This document shows positions 26,446-35,037 of a stretch of DNA of 64,000 bases, in pieces (position 1 is the stretch's first letter; every line of letters starts with the position of its first letter). Origin of the DNA: Shinella sp. PSBB067 (lineage in GTDB: Bacteria > Pseudomonadota > Alphaproteobacteria > Rhizobiales > Rhizobiaceae); NCBI RefSeq assembly GCF_016839145.1, contig NZ_CP069303.1, positions 1 to 64,000 of the forward strand, given 5' to 3'. The position numbers and the translations under genes were made by a program. The notes beneath the pieces were generated by a model. The model searched no databases and was not told where the DNA came from. It saw nothing but the letters and a program-made list of their open reading frames with translations.

Positions 26446-26489
26446 TTCCCTAGCTTGACCATTTTACCCTGAGTGGCAAAGCTAGGGAA
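26446..26489. promoter_or_regulatory. 11-bp inverted repeat between the PIN and helicase genes
   Basis: The arms TTCCCTAGCTT (26446-26456) and AAGCTAGGGAA (26479-26489) are perfectly complementary, with a 22-base interval, so the arm centres lie 33 bp (about three turns) apart. The site sits in the only real gap of the cluster (26382-26510). It could be an operator for the HTH protein, a transcript hairpin, or both, dividing the cluster into two transcription units. Confidence 0.5.
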
Positions 26490-26510
26490 ACTCCAATTGG
26501 TAGAAAAACT

Positions 26511-27905
26511 GTGCCATTCCCGGTTCCCGTCAAGCGCCAGCGCGAAGTGGTCTACCTCGCAGCAAAGGGCCACAACGTCATTCTAGGTACTGCCGGAAGC
26601 GGCAAGACAACGATGGCAATCCTTAGAGCAGCGTATCTCTCTGATCCGGAGTTGCCGGGAAATGGGCCGGTCTTGCTTCTCACATACAACAAGGCGCTCG
26701 GCTCCTATATCAGGGCCATCAGCGACGGGCGTCTAAAAAACGTTACGGTTGAAACTTATCATCGATTTGCGCGAGGATATCTGGCATCACACAACTTGAT
26801 GGAACGGAATGACATCCTTAGTGCAGGCGCCCGGCGACGGCTTGTTGAATCCGCGCTTGCCGAAGTTAAGGCGCTTAAACCAGCTACAGCGTTCCTGTCG
26901 AGGACGACGAACTTCTTTGACACCGAAGTGGGTTGGATTGCAAAGAATGGTATCGTGAGTCTCGCCACGTACCTGAACGCGAACCGTGTAGGGCGGGGCG
27001 AGCCGTTGCTCGAAGGTTCGAGACGCCTGATATGGGATATTCGCGAAAGATATCTTGCGAAGCGAGTTGCGACGAACAGGCGGTACGACTGGGATGACGT
27101 CGCGTTGACGGTATCGGAGCAATTTGCGGTCGATGGCAATCCTCGCCGTTACAAGCATATCGTCATCGATGAGGGCCAGGACCTTTCTCCGCAAATGCTG
27201 CGCTCCATCGCGAGCGCTGTTCCACCCGATGGCACGATCACCTTTTTCGGTGATGTCGCTCAGCAGATTTACGGCCAGCGGGTGTCCTGGCGTTCTGCCG
27301 GGTTGAACCCACCGAAAGTCTGGGAATTCAGTGAAAACTACCGCAATAGCCGGGAAATAGCCGCCCTTGGCTTAGCGGTGGCGCAGATGGACTATTACCG
27401 CGGGGTAGCCGATATGGTTGCCCCGAACGCGCCGACCGCTGCAGGACCGAAACCAACGCTTGTTGAATTAACGGGAACCACATTGGAGGCCCAATTTGTC
27501 GCCGATCAGGCGAAAGCGGTCGCGCGTAATCGATCCGTCGCGATTTTGGTTCGTACCGTGAACCAGCACACTGCGATGCAACGTTTCCTCCCCAACACAA
27601 TTATCAACCTCAGGGAGGACAAAACCGTCTGGGTTGACGGACCCCAGCTCTATCTCGGCACGTATCACGCGGCGAAGGGTCTCGAATTTGATACGGTCAT
27701 CCTGCCGTTCATGTCGGACGACCAGTTTCCGGACCCTGCCCAAGTGAGCGATTTTGGCCCTGTAGAAGCCGACGCAAATGACGGAAGGCTGCTTTACGTC
27801 GGCATAACGCGCGCTAAAAGCGGCCTTATTATTACTTACAAAGGTCGACTGTCCCACCTTTTGCCGGCCTTGCCGGCTGATCTCTACACGCGGGTGAAGC
27901 GATGA
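26511..27905 (+). CDS. short superfamily 1 (UvrD/Rep-like) helicase
   Basis: The 464-aa protein has Walker A GTAGSGKTT at 26-34, motif II DEGQD at 220-224, GDVAQQIYGQR, FSENYRNSREIA, YHAAKGLEFDTVILPF and a C-terminal YVGITRAKSGLII. It is a complete motor but about 250 residues shorter than UvrD, lacking most of the 1B and 2B insertions. The start is GTG at 26511; no ATG preserves the Walker motif and no strong ribosome-binding site is seen. The stop overlaps the DarT-like gene (ATGA). It probably unwinds or tracks single-stranded DNA, which is also the substrate class of DarT enzymes. Confidence 0.85.
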   Translation: MPFPVPVKRQREVVYLAAKGHNVILGTAGSGKTTMAILRAAYLSDPELPGNGPVLLLTYNKALGSYIRAISDGRLKNVTVETYHRFARGYLASHNLMERNDILSAGARRRLVESALAEVKALKPATAFLSRTTNFFDTEVGWIAKNGIVSLATYLNANRVGRGEPLLEGSRRLIWDIRERYLAKRVATNRRYDWDDVALTVSEQFAVDGNPRRYKHIVIDEGQDLSPQMLRSIASAVPPDGTITFFGDVAQQIYGQRVSWRSAGLNPPKVWEFSENYRNSREIAALGLAVAQMDYYRGVADMVAPNAPTAAGPKPTLVELTGTTLEAQFVADQAKAVARNRSVAILVRTVNQHTAMQRFLPNTIINLREDKTVWVDGPQLYLGTYHAAKGLEFDTVILPFMSDDQFPDPAQVSDFGPVEADANDGRLLYVGITRAKSGLIITYKGRLSHLLPALPADLYTRVKR

Positions 27906-28609
27906 ATGGCGACATTCTCGCCTCGCTGCAGAAACGGGGTGTAACAAGGCTATGTCATTTTACGCCCGCGCGGAATCTGGCGCATATAGCGGCAGGACGT
28001 GTCGGGCTTCTCAGCACAGCCTCTCTCGAGGCAGAGGAGAGAGCTGCATACAATCCAACGGACCTTGCGCGGTTCGACGGTAGGAAGACACATATATGTT
28101 GCTCAATACAGTATCCGAACGCTTGGTATTTTGAGAAAGCAAGAGGAATCGAACGCCTTTTCACGGATTGGGTCGTATTGCTGATTTCACCGCATTACCT
28201 TGCAGAGCCGGATACTCTTTTTTGCCCCCGGAACGCCGCTGCCGACTATGGGAGGCACATTGTCAGAGGCGTGGACGGATTCAATTCATTGTTTTCCCCT
28301 TCCGTTCCGGGCGCATATAACCGGAACCGGCTTCGTGACACGCGACACAAGCTGAATTGCCCAACTGACGAACAAGCTGAGGTTCTCATCTATGACAAAA
28401 TCCTCCTGAGGGACGTTCTCGGTGTAGCGGTCGCAAGCGCCGATCAGGCCGCAAGTGAGCGCGCACGATTGCGAGCAAATAGTGTGGACCCAGAGCAGTT
28501 CCGGTTTGTGATCGCCCCTCAGATGTTCGATAAGTACGCTCTGAGCCGAGTGATACGACAGGGCGACGCTGCGGATGAAACCGACTATGTTCCTCCGGTA
28601 TCGATATGA
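27902..28609 (+). CDS. DarT-like (DUF4433) DNA ADP-ribosyltransferase
   Basis: The 235-aa product has the DarT pattern: LCHFTPARNL with His19 near the N terminus, a basic segment with Arg56 and Arg61, and CPTDEQAEVLIYD with the candidate catalytic Glu160. DarT enzymes use NAD+ to attach ADP-ribose to thymidine or guanosine bases in DNA, blocking replication and acting as toxins and phage-defence effectors. Which base this one modifies is unknown. It is joined by 4-base overlaps to the helicase before and to the ADP-ribosylglycohydrolase after, which would be the reversing enzyme. No macrodomain DarG is present. Confidence 0.78.
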   Translation: MNGDILASLQKRGVTRLCHFTPARNLAHIAAGRVGLLSTASLEAEERAAYNPTDLARFDGRKTHICCSIQYPNAWYFEKARGIERLFTDWVVLLISPHYLAEPDTLFCPRNAAADYGRHIVRGVDGFNSLFSPSVPGAYNRNRLRDTRHKLNCPTDEQAEVLIYDKILLRDVLGVAVASADQAASERARLRANSVDPEQFRFVIAPQMFDKYALSRVIRQGDAADETDYVPPVSI

Positions 28610-30339
28610 CAGAGGATTCGCGATTGGATAGCGCTCCTGATCGGCCTAGCGAAGCAAAGTATCGGGGCGTTATCCTGGGGGCTGCTCTCGGTGACGCCCT
28701 CGGCTGGCCGCACGAAAATCGGGCGAGGAACGCTTCTGGCGCACCGCGTGGCGTATTAACTTTCCAGGGATGGGTTAAGCGATCCGGCGGGCGGTTTCAG
28801 CCCCATGAGGAGCAAATCCTTCCTGGCAGCTATAGTGACGACACGCAGCTTATCATTGCCGTTGCGCGATCTCGCATTCAGCAGCACTACTGGTGGGACT
28901 ATTTTTCCCGAGTCGAGTTGCCATTGTGGACAGTGTACGAAAAGGGCGGCGGTGGTGCCACCCTTCGAGCCGCTAAGTCGTGGCTCAAAGGGGTACCCCC
29001 TTGGCAAGCCAGTCCCACTGATGCCAGGAAATATTTCAATGCAGGTGGGAATGGCGCAGCAATGCGGATTGCACCGCATGTCCTGGTAGGTGCCCGAAAG
29101 CCGTTTTCCCAGGTTGCCAGAGACATTGCTGCCGACAGTATCATAACGCACGGCCATCCCCACGGGATTGTGGGAGCGCTGTCCTACGGATACGCATTGT
29201 GGTTCGCCTTACGCAATCTTAGAACACTCGAATATGGGCAATTGATCAAGGAGGTTCTGAAAAATCGTAATGCTTGGGCACAGTTGCCTGATTTTGAGGA
29301 TATCTGGCCAGGGTGGCGGCAGATCGCCATGGATCATCAGTTCGAAGCCAACTGGAATACTACGATCGATGCCCAGATTGAGCAGCTCGAAATTGCACTT
29401 GAGAGCTTGGAAGCAGGCGCCCTTAGCGTGGAGCAGGAAACGCTCGAGGCGATAGGCTGCTTTGACAAGAAGATCCTGGGGGCTGGAACCGTTGCGGCTA
29501 GTGCTGCGATATACTTGGCCTCACGTTATGCGACCGGTCCCATGGAAGGGGTGGCGGCCGCGGCTTTTTCCAAGGGAGCGGACACGGATACGCTCGCTTC
29601 TATGACCGGCGCGTTGGCGGGAGCAATTAGTGGGTCCGATTGGCTTGGATCGCTGGTGCGGGAAGTCCAAGACTATGACTTTCTTCTGGATATTTCAGCT
29701 ATGCTCCAGGATATTGCACCGGCTGATGATCCGTTTAAGCCGGTCGGGCAGCGGTTCATTGGCGATCTTTATCGGTTTCTCGACGGTCATGGATCAATCG
29801 ATGTTCCGACTGGGTTTCCCAAGACAGCTCGGGCGGTGGAAATGGTCAGGTCAAAGAGCGACAATCTCCGAACTCGCTCTTGGGTTCTGGATGGTCGCCG
29901 AGAGCAGACGCTCTTCATAAAAAAACTCGAGAAACCGCGTTCCCAGGATCGCCAGATTACAGAGCAGAGTGTCTTCAGATTTGAAAATCTGACCGATCGG
30001 TCACATCAAGCGGAGTTCGCCGGTATCGGATTGTTCGCGGGCGATCTCGATAAGTCGACAGCTTTTTATGGGAACCTGCTTGGCTTGCCGGTTGTTCGGG
30101 AAACGCCACGGCTCACCCGACTAGGTTCTCACCTCGTCCTGCGACAGAGTGATGGAAGTGTCGTGGCGGGTACCGGAACGGTGGTTTATATTCAGGTTCC
30201 TGATCTCCGTGCTTGCTTGAGGCAATTTTCCAACTGGCATTTGTCTGTTCCAGATGTTGAGCAAAACAGGAATCGGTTGTCCTTCATTTGTCACGATCCG
30301 GACGGTCGCACAGTCGAGGTTTTCGAGCGAAGAACGTAA
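28606..30339 (+). CDS. ADP-ribosylglycohydrolase (DraG/ARH family) fused to a VOC domain
   Basis: The 577-aa protein begins with an ARH domain (about 18-350): ILGAALGDALGWPHE, SDDT at 77-80, GNGAAMR, ITHGHPHGIVGAL and D-T-D-T at 326-329. The two Asp/Thr motifs form the binuclear metal site of this family. A linker leads to a C-terminal glyoxalase/VOC domain (about 470-575; IGLFAGDLDKSTAFYGNLLG, DPDGRTVEVFE). ARH enzymes remove ADP-ribose from proteins or nucleic acids. Coupled to a DarT-like gene, it is the likely antitoxin, replacing the macrodomain of DarG. The VOC domain's role is unknown; it may bind ADP-ribosylated DNA or a ligand. Confidence 0.85.
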   Translation: MTEDSRLDSAPDRPSEAKYRGVILGAALGDALGWPHENRARNASGAPRGVLTFQGWVKRSGGRFQPHEEQILPGSYSDDTQLIIAVARSRIQQHYWWDYFSRVELPLWTVYEKGGGGATLRAAKSWLKGVPPWQASPTDARKYFNAGGNGAAMRIAPHVLVGARKPFSQVARDIAADSIITHGHPHGIVGALSYGYALWFALRNLRTLEYGQLIKEVLKNRNAWAQLPDFEDIWPGWRQIAMDHQFEANWNTTIDAQIEQLEIALESLEAGALSVEQETLEAIGCFDKKILGAGTVAASAAIYLASRYATGPMEGVAAAAFSKGADTDTLASMTGALAGAISGSDWLGSLVREVQDYDFLLDISAMLQDIAPADDPFKPVGQRFIGDLYRFLDGHGSIDVPTGFPKTARAVEMVRSKSDNLRTRSWVLDGRREQTLFIKKLEKPRSQDRQITEQSVFRFENLTDRSHQAEFAGIGLFAGDLDKSTAFYGNLLGLPVVRETPRLTRLGSHLVLRQSDGSVVAGTGTVVYIQVPDLRACLRQFSNWHLSVPDVEQNRNRLSFICHDPDGRTVEVFERRT

Positions 30340-30390
30340 TTTTTCTACGATCATGCAAATTATCTGTATGTCCTACAAGTCTCTGTGTCC

Positions 30391-30540
30391 TCATGCCCCC
30401 GCAACCAGATCAATGCAAAAGCCCCGATGACAGAAATGTCTCGGGGCTTTTGACGTTTGTGTGGCAATTGCAAGAATGCCTCCGAGATCGCCGCGAACGT
30501 CGATCTCAACCTTGCCCTCAACAGGCGTCAGGATGATGCC
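30391..30540 (-). pseudogene. C-terminal fragment of a large serine recombinase
   Basis: The minus strand reads [19 protein letters not shown], then AGCATTCTTGCA-type sequence giving ILAIATQ, and ends HRGFCIDLVAGA with a stop at 30391. This matches the C-terminal end of plasmid and island recombinases with a zinc-ribbon domain. The catalytic part is absent. The fragment abuts an aldehyde dehydrogenase tail at about 30541, so it marks a recombination junction at the right edge of the island. Confidence 0.65.
30417..30451 (+). terminator. strong hairpin with T run, end of the island operon
   Basis: AAAAGCCCCGA pairs with TCGGGGCTTTT, and an inner GACA/TGTC stem closes a GAAA loop. The stem is followed by T residues in both directions, so it can serve both strands. 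It lies 78 bases after the ARH-VOC stop, inside the recombinase tail, and probably ends the seven-gene transcript. Confidence 0.7.
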
Positions 30541-30542
30541 CT

Positions 30543-30690
30543 CTGCCCGTGGAAATCCCGTTTGGCGGCTTTAGGCGGTTCGGCTTCGGTCTCGAGAATT
30601 CGCTCGCCGTGCTGGAACGCTATGCGGAACTGAAGAGCGGTCTATGTTGCCAAGGACACGGTCGACACGCGCTACTGCGGCGTTGCATTG
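30543..30690 (+). pseudogene. aldehyde dehydrogenase C-terminal fragment
   Basis: The frame reads [20 protein letters not shown] then [12 protein letters not shown] and, after one extra base, [12 protein letters not shown]. This is the C-terminal end of an aldehyde dehydrogenase (PFGGxRxSGxGREN motif region). Everything upstream is missing, replaced by the recombinase tail. A frame error near 30636 confirms decay. The original gene probably belonged to the replicon before the island arrived. The stretch 30691-30828 holds no gene. Confidence 0.6.
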
Positions 30691-30828
30691 CTGCCGGGCC
30701 TCTGCGAGGCAGCAGGATGACGAAATTTGGTATGCCTATAACATGAGTATTTCCGTCTTGTTTGTGCTGCCTCTCTGGACTATACACCGCCGTGTTCATC
30801 AACTGCTCGGCCCACTATGCCTCATTCC

Positions 30829-31851
30829 ATGATCAGATCAATTTTCGCCGTTACCGGCCTCATCGCCACTCTTGGATTTGCGGCGACGCCGACGTTTGCC
30901 GGCCCGACGCGTTATCCGCTGACGCTCGAAAACTGCGGCGTGCAGGTCACGTTCGAGAAGGCGCCCGAGCGGGCGATCGGGCTTGGCCAGAACAGCGCGG
31001 AAATCCTTCTGCTGCTCGGCCTTCAGGACAAGATGGCGGGTACGGCCTTCTGGCCGAGCAAGGTGCTGCCGCAGCTTGCCGAGGCGAACGCCAAGGTCAA
31101 GCTGCTGACGGTCGAGTTCCCAACCTTCGAATCGATCCTGGCCGAGAATCCCGATTTCGTCGCCGCCGCATTGCCCACGCTGCTCGGGCCGGACAGCAAA
31201 GTCGCCAAGCGCGAGGATTTCGAGAAGGTCGGCGTCCCGTCCTATCTGTCGCCCAGCACCTGCCTCAGCACCAAGGAGGTCAAGGATGCCTATGGCAGCC
31301 GTTCCGCGCTGTGGAACATGGACCTCCTCTATAAGGAGATCGACGAGCTCTCCCAGATATTCGACGTTGCCGACCGCGGCCATGCCTTGATCGCCGATTT
31401 CAAGGCGCGCGAGGCGGCGCTTCGCGCGAGCGTTCCGGCGGATGGCAAGACGACGCTATCCTATGTCTTCTGGTTCTCCAGCCCATCGCCCTCGGCCGAC
31501 GCCTATGTCGGCGGTAAGAACAGCGCGTCCGGCTTCATCGCCGACATGCTTGGCGGGCATAATGCGATCACCGCGGAAGCCGAGTGGCCGACGCTCGGCT
31601 GGGAAAGCATCATCGCCGCCAATCCGGACGTGATCGTCGTCGCCAGTCTTGACCGCAACCGCTGGGAACTCGACAAGCCGGAGGCCAAGATCGCCTTCCT
31701 TACGACGGATCCCGCCGTCAGCCAGCTTTCGGCCGTCAAGAACAAGGCGATCGTGGTGATGGACGGCCAGGCGATGAACCCGACGATCCGCACCATCTAT
31801 GGCGCCGAGCAGGTGGCCGAGCAGCTGAAGATGCTCGGCCTGCTGAAGTGA
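30829..31851 (+). CDS. ABC importer binding protein, iron-siderophore/B12 type
   Basis: The 340-aa product has a signal peptide (about 1-24), then a FecB/BtuF-type periplasmic fold: YPLTLENCGVQVTFEKAPER, FESILAENPDFVAA, GGHNAITAEAEWPTLGWESI and ANPDVIVVASLD. It delivers ferric siderophore, heme or cobalamin to the permease. The substrate is not decided by sequence. I chose the ATG at 30829; one at 30817 is also possible. The stop overlaps the permease start (ATGA). Confidence 0.85.
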   Translation: MIRSIFAVTGLIATLGFAATPTFAGPTRYPLTLENCGVQVTFEKAPERAIGLGQNSAEILLLLGLQDKMAGTAFWPSKVLPQLAEANAKVKLLTVEFPTFESILAENPDFVAAALPTLLGPDSKVAKREDFEKVGVPSYLSPSTCLSTKEVKDAYGSRSALWNMDLLYKEIDELSQIFDVADRGHALIADFKAREAALRASVPADGKTTLSYVFWFSSPSPSADAYVGGKNSASGFIADMLGGHNAITAEAEWPTLGWESIIAANPDVIVVASLDRNRWELDKPEAKIAFLTTDPAVSQLSAVKNKAIVVMDGQAMNPTIRTIYGAEQVAEQLKMLGLLK

Positions 31852-32888
31852 TCGCAACGAGCCGTTCTCTCCGGCAGTTTCTCGTCTTCGCCGCCCTGCT
31901 GCTGGCCTCGCTCGTGGCCATCGCGCTTGCCGTCGGCGTCAGCGTGGGGATCGGCGATCTGCCGATCCCGCTTTCGACAACCTTTACGACGATCACCAAC
32001 CGGCTCGGCTGGACTTCAGTCGAGCTCAACCGCATGCATGAGACGGTGATCTGGGAGTATCGTCTCAGCCGGGCACTTGTCGCGGCCTTCTGCGGCGCGG
32101 GTCTTGCGCTCTGCGGGGCGATCATGCAGTCGCTGCTGCGCAATCCGCTCGCCGAGCCCTACGTGCTCGGCATCTCGGCCGGCGCATCTACCGGAGCGGT
32201 CGCGATCGTCATCCTCGGCATTGGCAGCGGCGCGGTCTCGCTGTCAGCCGGCGCTTTCGCCGGTGCGTTCACCGCGTTCTTCTTCGTCGCGCTGCTGTCG
32301 AACGGCACGCGCGGCGGGGCCGACCGCACGATCCTTGCCGGCGTCGCTGCCTCGCAGCTCTTCAACGCCGCCACATCCTATATCGTGACCACCTCGGGCA
32401 ATGCCCAGCAGGCGCGCGACGTGATGTTCTGGCTGCTCGGCAGTTTCGGCGGCGTTCGCTGGCCGGAATTCATGCTGGTTTCGGTGGTGGTCGGACTGGG
32501 GCTCATCGCCTGTCTTTGTTACGCGCGGGTGCTCGATGCCTTCGCCTTCGGCGATGAAGCGGCCACCGCGCTCGGCGTCGATGTCGGGCGCACACGGATC
32601 GTGCTTTTCGCGCTGACCGCGATGATGACGGCGACCATCGTCAGCATGGTTGGCTCGATCGGCTTCGTCGGGCTCGTCGTACCGCATGCGGCACGCTTCG
32701 TCGTCGGCCCGCTGCATATCCGTCTGTTGCCGGCCTGCGCCATCGGCGGGGCGATCTTCATGGTGCTGGCGGATATCGCCTCGCGGGCGCTCGTTCCCCA
32801 GCAGGTCCTGCCGATCGGCGTCGTGACGGCCCTGGTGGGCGTGCCCTTCTTCTCTGTCATCCTCTATCGGTTTCAGCGGGCGTCATGA
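31848..32888 (+). CDS. ABC importer permease, FecCD/BtuC type
   Basis: The 346-aa protein has about nine to ten hydrophobic segments. It shows RAL(V/A)AAFCGAGLALCGAIMQ, NPLAEPYVLGISAGA and GSIGFVGLVVPHAAR, all hallmarks of FecCD permeases. It forms the inner-membrane channel of the importer as a dimer. It overlaps both neighbours by 4 bases, so the three genes form one operon. Confidence 0.9.
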   Translation: MIATSRSLRQFLVFAALLLASLVAIALAVGVSVGIGDLPIPLSTTFTTITNRLGWTSVELNRMHETVIWEYRLSRALVAAFCGAGLALCGAIMQSLLRNPLAEPYVLGISAGASTGAVAIVILGIGSGAVSLSAGAFAGAFTAFFFVALLSNGTRGGADRTILAGVAASQLFNAATSYIVTTSGNAQQARDVMFWLLGSFGGVRWPEFMLVSVVVGLGLIACLCYARVLDAFAFGDEAATALGVDVGRTRIVLFALTAMMTATIVSMVGSIGFVGLVVPHAARFVVGPLHIRLLPACAIGGAIFMVLADIASRALVPQQVLPIGVVTALVGVPFFSVILYRFQRAS

Positions 32889-33646
32889 GTTTCAGGGCAG
32901 AAGATCTCATCTGGAAAATCGGCAGGAAGACCATCATCGACGGTGTCTCTTTCGAGACCGAGCCGGGCAGGATGCTTGGGCTGCTCGGGCCGAACGGTTC
33001 CGGAAAGACCTCGCTGCTGCGGCTGCTGGCGGGACTGAAGCAACCGCATTCCGGCCGCATCGCGCTCGACCACAAGGATATTCGCTCGATCGGCCGCCGA
33101 CGGGTGGCGCAGCGCGTTGCCTTCGTCGAGCAGCACGCCACGACCAATGCCAATCTTCGGGTCGTCGATGTGGTCAAGCTCGGGCGCTTTCCGCACCGCT
33201 CTATGTTTTCCGGCTGGACGGAGGCGGACGAGCGCGCGGTGGATGCCGCGCTCGAGCGCGTCGGGTTGGACGTCAAGCGCGACGACCGCTGGCAGAGCCT
33301 TTCGGGCGGCGAAAAGCAGCGGGCGCATATCGCCCGGGCGTTGGCGCAGACGCCGAAGGAACTGATCCTCGACGAGCCGACCAACCATCTCGACGTCCAG
33401 CATCAGATCGGCCTCCTGAAGCTGGTTTCTGGCCTTTCCATCACCAGCATCATCGCGCTGCACGACCTCAACCACGCCGCCATGTTCTGTGACCGCCTGA
33501 TCATCCTGCAGCAGGGCAAGGTCGTTGCGTCCGGCACGCCCGAAGCCGTGCTGACCCGGGATCTGCTGAAGGATGTGTTTTCCGTCGAGGCGCGCGTGGA
33601 GACATCGGCTTATCACCAGCGACCGCATATCCACTATTTGCGCTAA
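32885..33646 (+). CDS. ABC importer ATPase, FecE/BtuD type
   Basis: The 253-aa protein has Walker A GPNGSGKTS, the Q-loop, signature LSGGEKQRAHIARALAQ, Walker B LILDEPTNHLDVQHQ and the His switch in IIALHDLNHA. It energises the iron-siderophore or cobalamin type importer with the two genes before it. The 26 bases to the next stop hold no obvious terminator; the genes converge on the histidine kinase gene. Confidence 0.9.
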   Translation: MSFRAEDLIWKIGRKTIIDGVSFETEPGRMLGLLGPNGSGKTSLLRLLAGLKQPHSGRIALDHKDIRSIGRRRVAQRVAFVEQHATTNANLRVVDVVKLGRFPHRSMFSGWTEADERAVDAALERVGLDVKRDDRWQSLSGGEKQRAHIARALAQTPKELILDEPTNHLDVQHQIGLLKLVSGLSITSIIALHDLNHAAMFCDRLIILQQGKVVASGTPEAVLTRDLLKDVFSVEARVETSAYHQRPHIHYLR

Positions 33647-33672
33647 GCACCGCGGGCCAAACCTCAGCTGAA

Positions 33673-35037
33673 CTATCGGCCTGTGGCATTCGGCAAGATG
33701 AGTGACCATACGGTTCCGCCGTTCTCCGACGGCAACAGCTTGATCTCGCCGCCGTAAAGCTCGACCAGTTCCTTGACGATGGTCAGACCGAAGCCGTCAC
33801 CGGGGACTGTTTCGTCCAGACGTTTTCCGGGAAGAAACGCCTCCGCAACGTTGGTGTCCGCGATGCCCTGTCCGTCGTCTGCGATCGTGATGGCGATATC
33901 GGCACCGTCCTTTCGCGCCGAGATATCGACGTTGCTGCGCGCCCATTTGAACGCGTTGTCGATCAGGTTGCCAAGGATTTCGTCGAGGTCCTCGGCGACG
34001 CAGGCGACCTTGAGATCGATTGGAATGTCGGCCTTGGCCTCGATACCACGATCGGCATAGACGCGGGACATGACCAGCAGAAGGTCGTCGATCCGTGGCT
34101 TGACCGGCGTGACGGCGTTGATGCCGCCTGATGTGATTTTGCGTGCGCGAGACAAATGATAGCGAATGCGCTGGTCGATCCGGTCGACCAGAATGCGAAG
34201 CTCGCCAGCGGGGTCATTGGCAGGGTCTAGCGCCATGGAAAGGCTTGTAACGGGTGTTTTCAGGGCGTGTGCTAGGTTTGCAAAATGCAGGCGCGTTTGA
34301 GCGAGCCGCTCCGCGTTCTGCTCGATCAGTCGATTGATTTCACGCGTGACCGGTTTAAGCTCCACCACCTCGGCACCGGACACCCTGTCGCGGGTACCGG
34401 CGGAGATAGCAGAGAGATCGGACGCCAATCTGCCAAGCGGGTACAGGCCATACCGCACCTGCCAGAAAATTCCGGCGACAAGGCTGGCACCCAGAAGGGT
34501 CATGGCGGGGATGAGCCACATCAATGCGCGGCGGGCGGGCGTGACGAGCGCCGAGCGGGGTGCCGTAACAGTAATGTCCACGGTTTTTTCGCCGACGATT
34601 GCCTTCGCCGTCCGCGAATACAACGTCTCGCCAAGAAAGGCGGTTTTATCGAGCGTTTGCGGCGCGCCGCCCAGGGTGTGTCGCCAGTCGAAAGGAGGTG
34701 GCGGATTGTCAATCGTTGCGCCCGCAAGCGAGCGTGAGGTGATTTCGATGCCGCTGCCCAGAACCTGCCAATACCACCCGGATCCTTGTCGTTCGAACGG
34801 TGGCCCATCCATCGAGGCATTGAGCACGGCATCGCCGTTTGCGCCGGTGGACAACGCGCCGCGCAAACCCTCAATCTGGGTATCGAGCCGTTGGTCGATC
34901 TGCTCACGAACGACGGACGCGACAATGAGATAAAGGATAACCGCCGCCACGAGCATGGTTACGCTGACGAATACGACCGAAAAGGTAGTCAACCGCCTCG
35001 ATATCGAAGGCTGGCGATTGTCCGGGACGGGCGTCAT
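33673..35037 (-). CDS. sensor histidine kinase
   Basis: The 454-aa protein has two membrane segments (about 20-43 and 168-190) around a periplasmic sensor loop, a HAMP-like stretch, the phospho-accepting His in LHFANLAHALKTPVTSL, the N box (NLIDNAFKWA) and G boxes (IADDGQGI, GDGFGLTIVKEL). It phosphorylates the response regulator encoded just upstream, whose stop overlaps its start by 4 bases. The signal is unknown; by position, metal or envelope stress are possible. Layout resembles PhoQ/QseC-type kinases. Confidence 0.9.
   Translation of the reverse strand: MTPVPDNRQPSISRRLTTFSVVFVSVTMLVAAVILYLIVASVVREQIDQRLDTQIEGLRGALSTGANGDAVLNASMDGPPFERQGSGWYWQVLGSGIEITSRSLAGATIDNPPPPFDWRHTLGGAPQTLDKTAFLGETLYSRTAKAIVGEKTVDITVTAPRSALVTPARRALMWLIPAMTLLGASLVAGIFWQVRYGLYPLGRLASDLSAISAGTRDRVSGAEVVELKPVTREINRLIEQNAERLAQTRLHFANLAHALKTPVTSLSMALDPANDPAGELRILVDRIDQRIRYHLSRARKITSGGINAVTPVKPRIDDLLLVMSRVYADRGIEAKADIPIDLKVACVAEDLDEILGNLIDNAFKWARSNVDISARKDGADIAITIADDGQGIADTNVAEAFLPGKRLDETVPGDGFGLTIVKELVELYGGEIKLLPSENGGTVWSLILPNATGR

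Noticed and set aside
27902..30339. Assignment as a standard DarTG or DarT-NADAR pair
   Set aside because: The partner has no macrodomain and no NADAR signature; its motifs are those of the ARH/DraG family.
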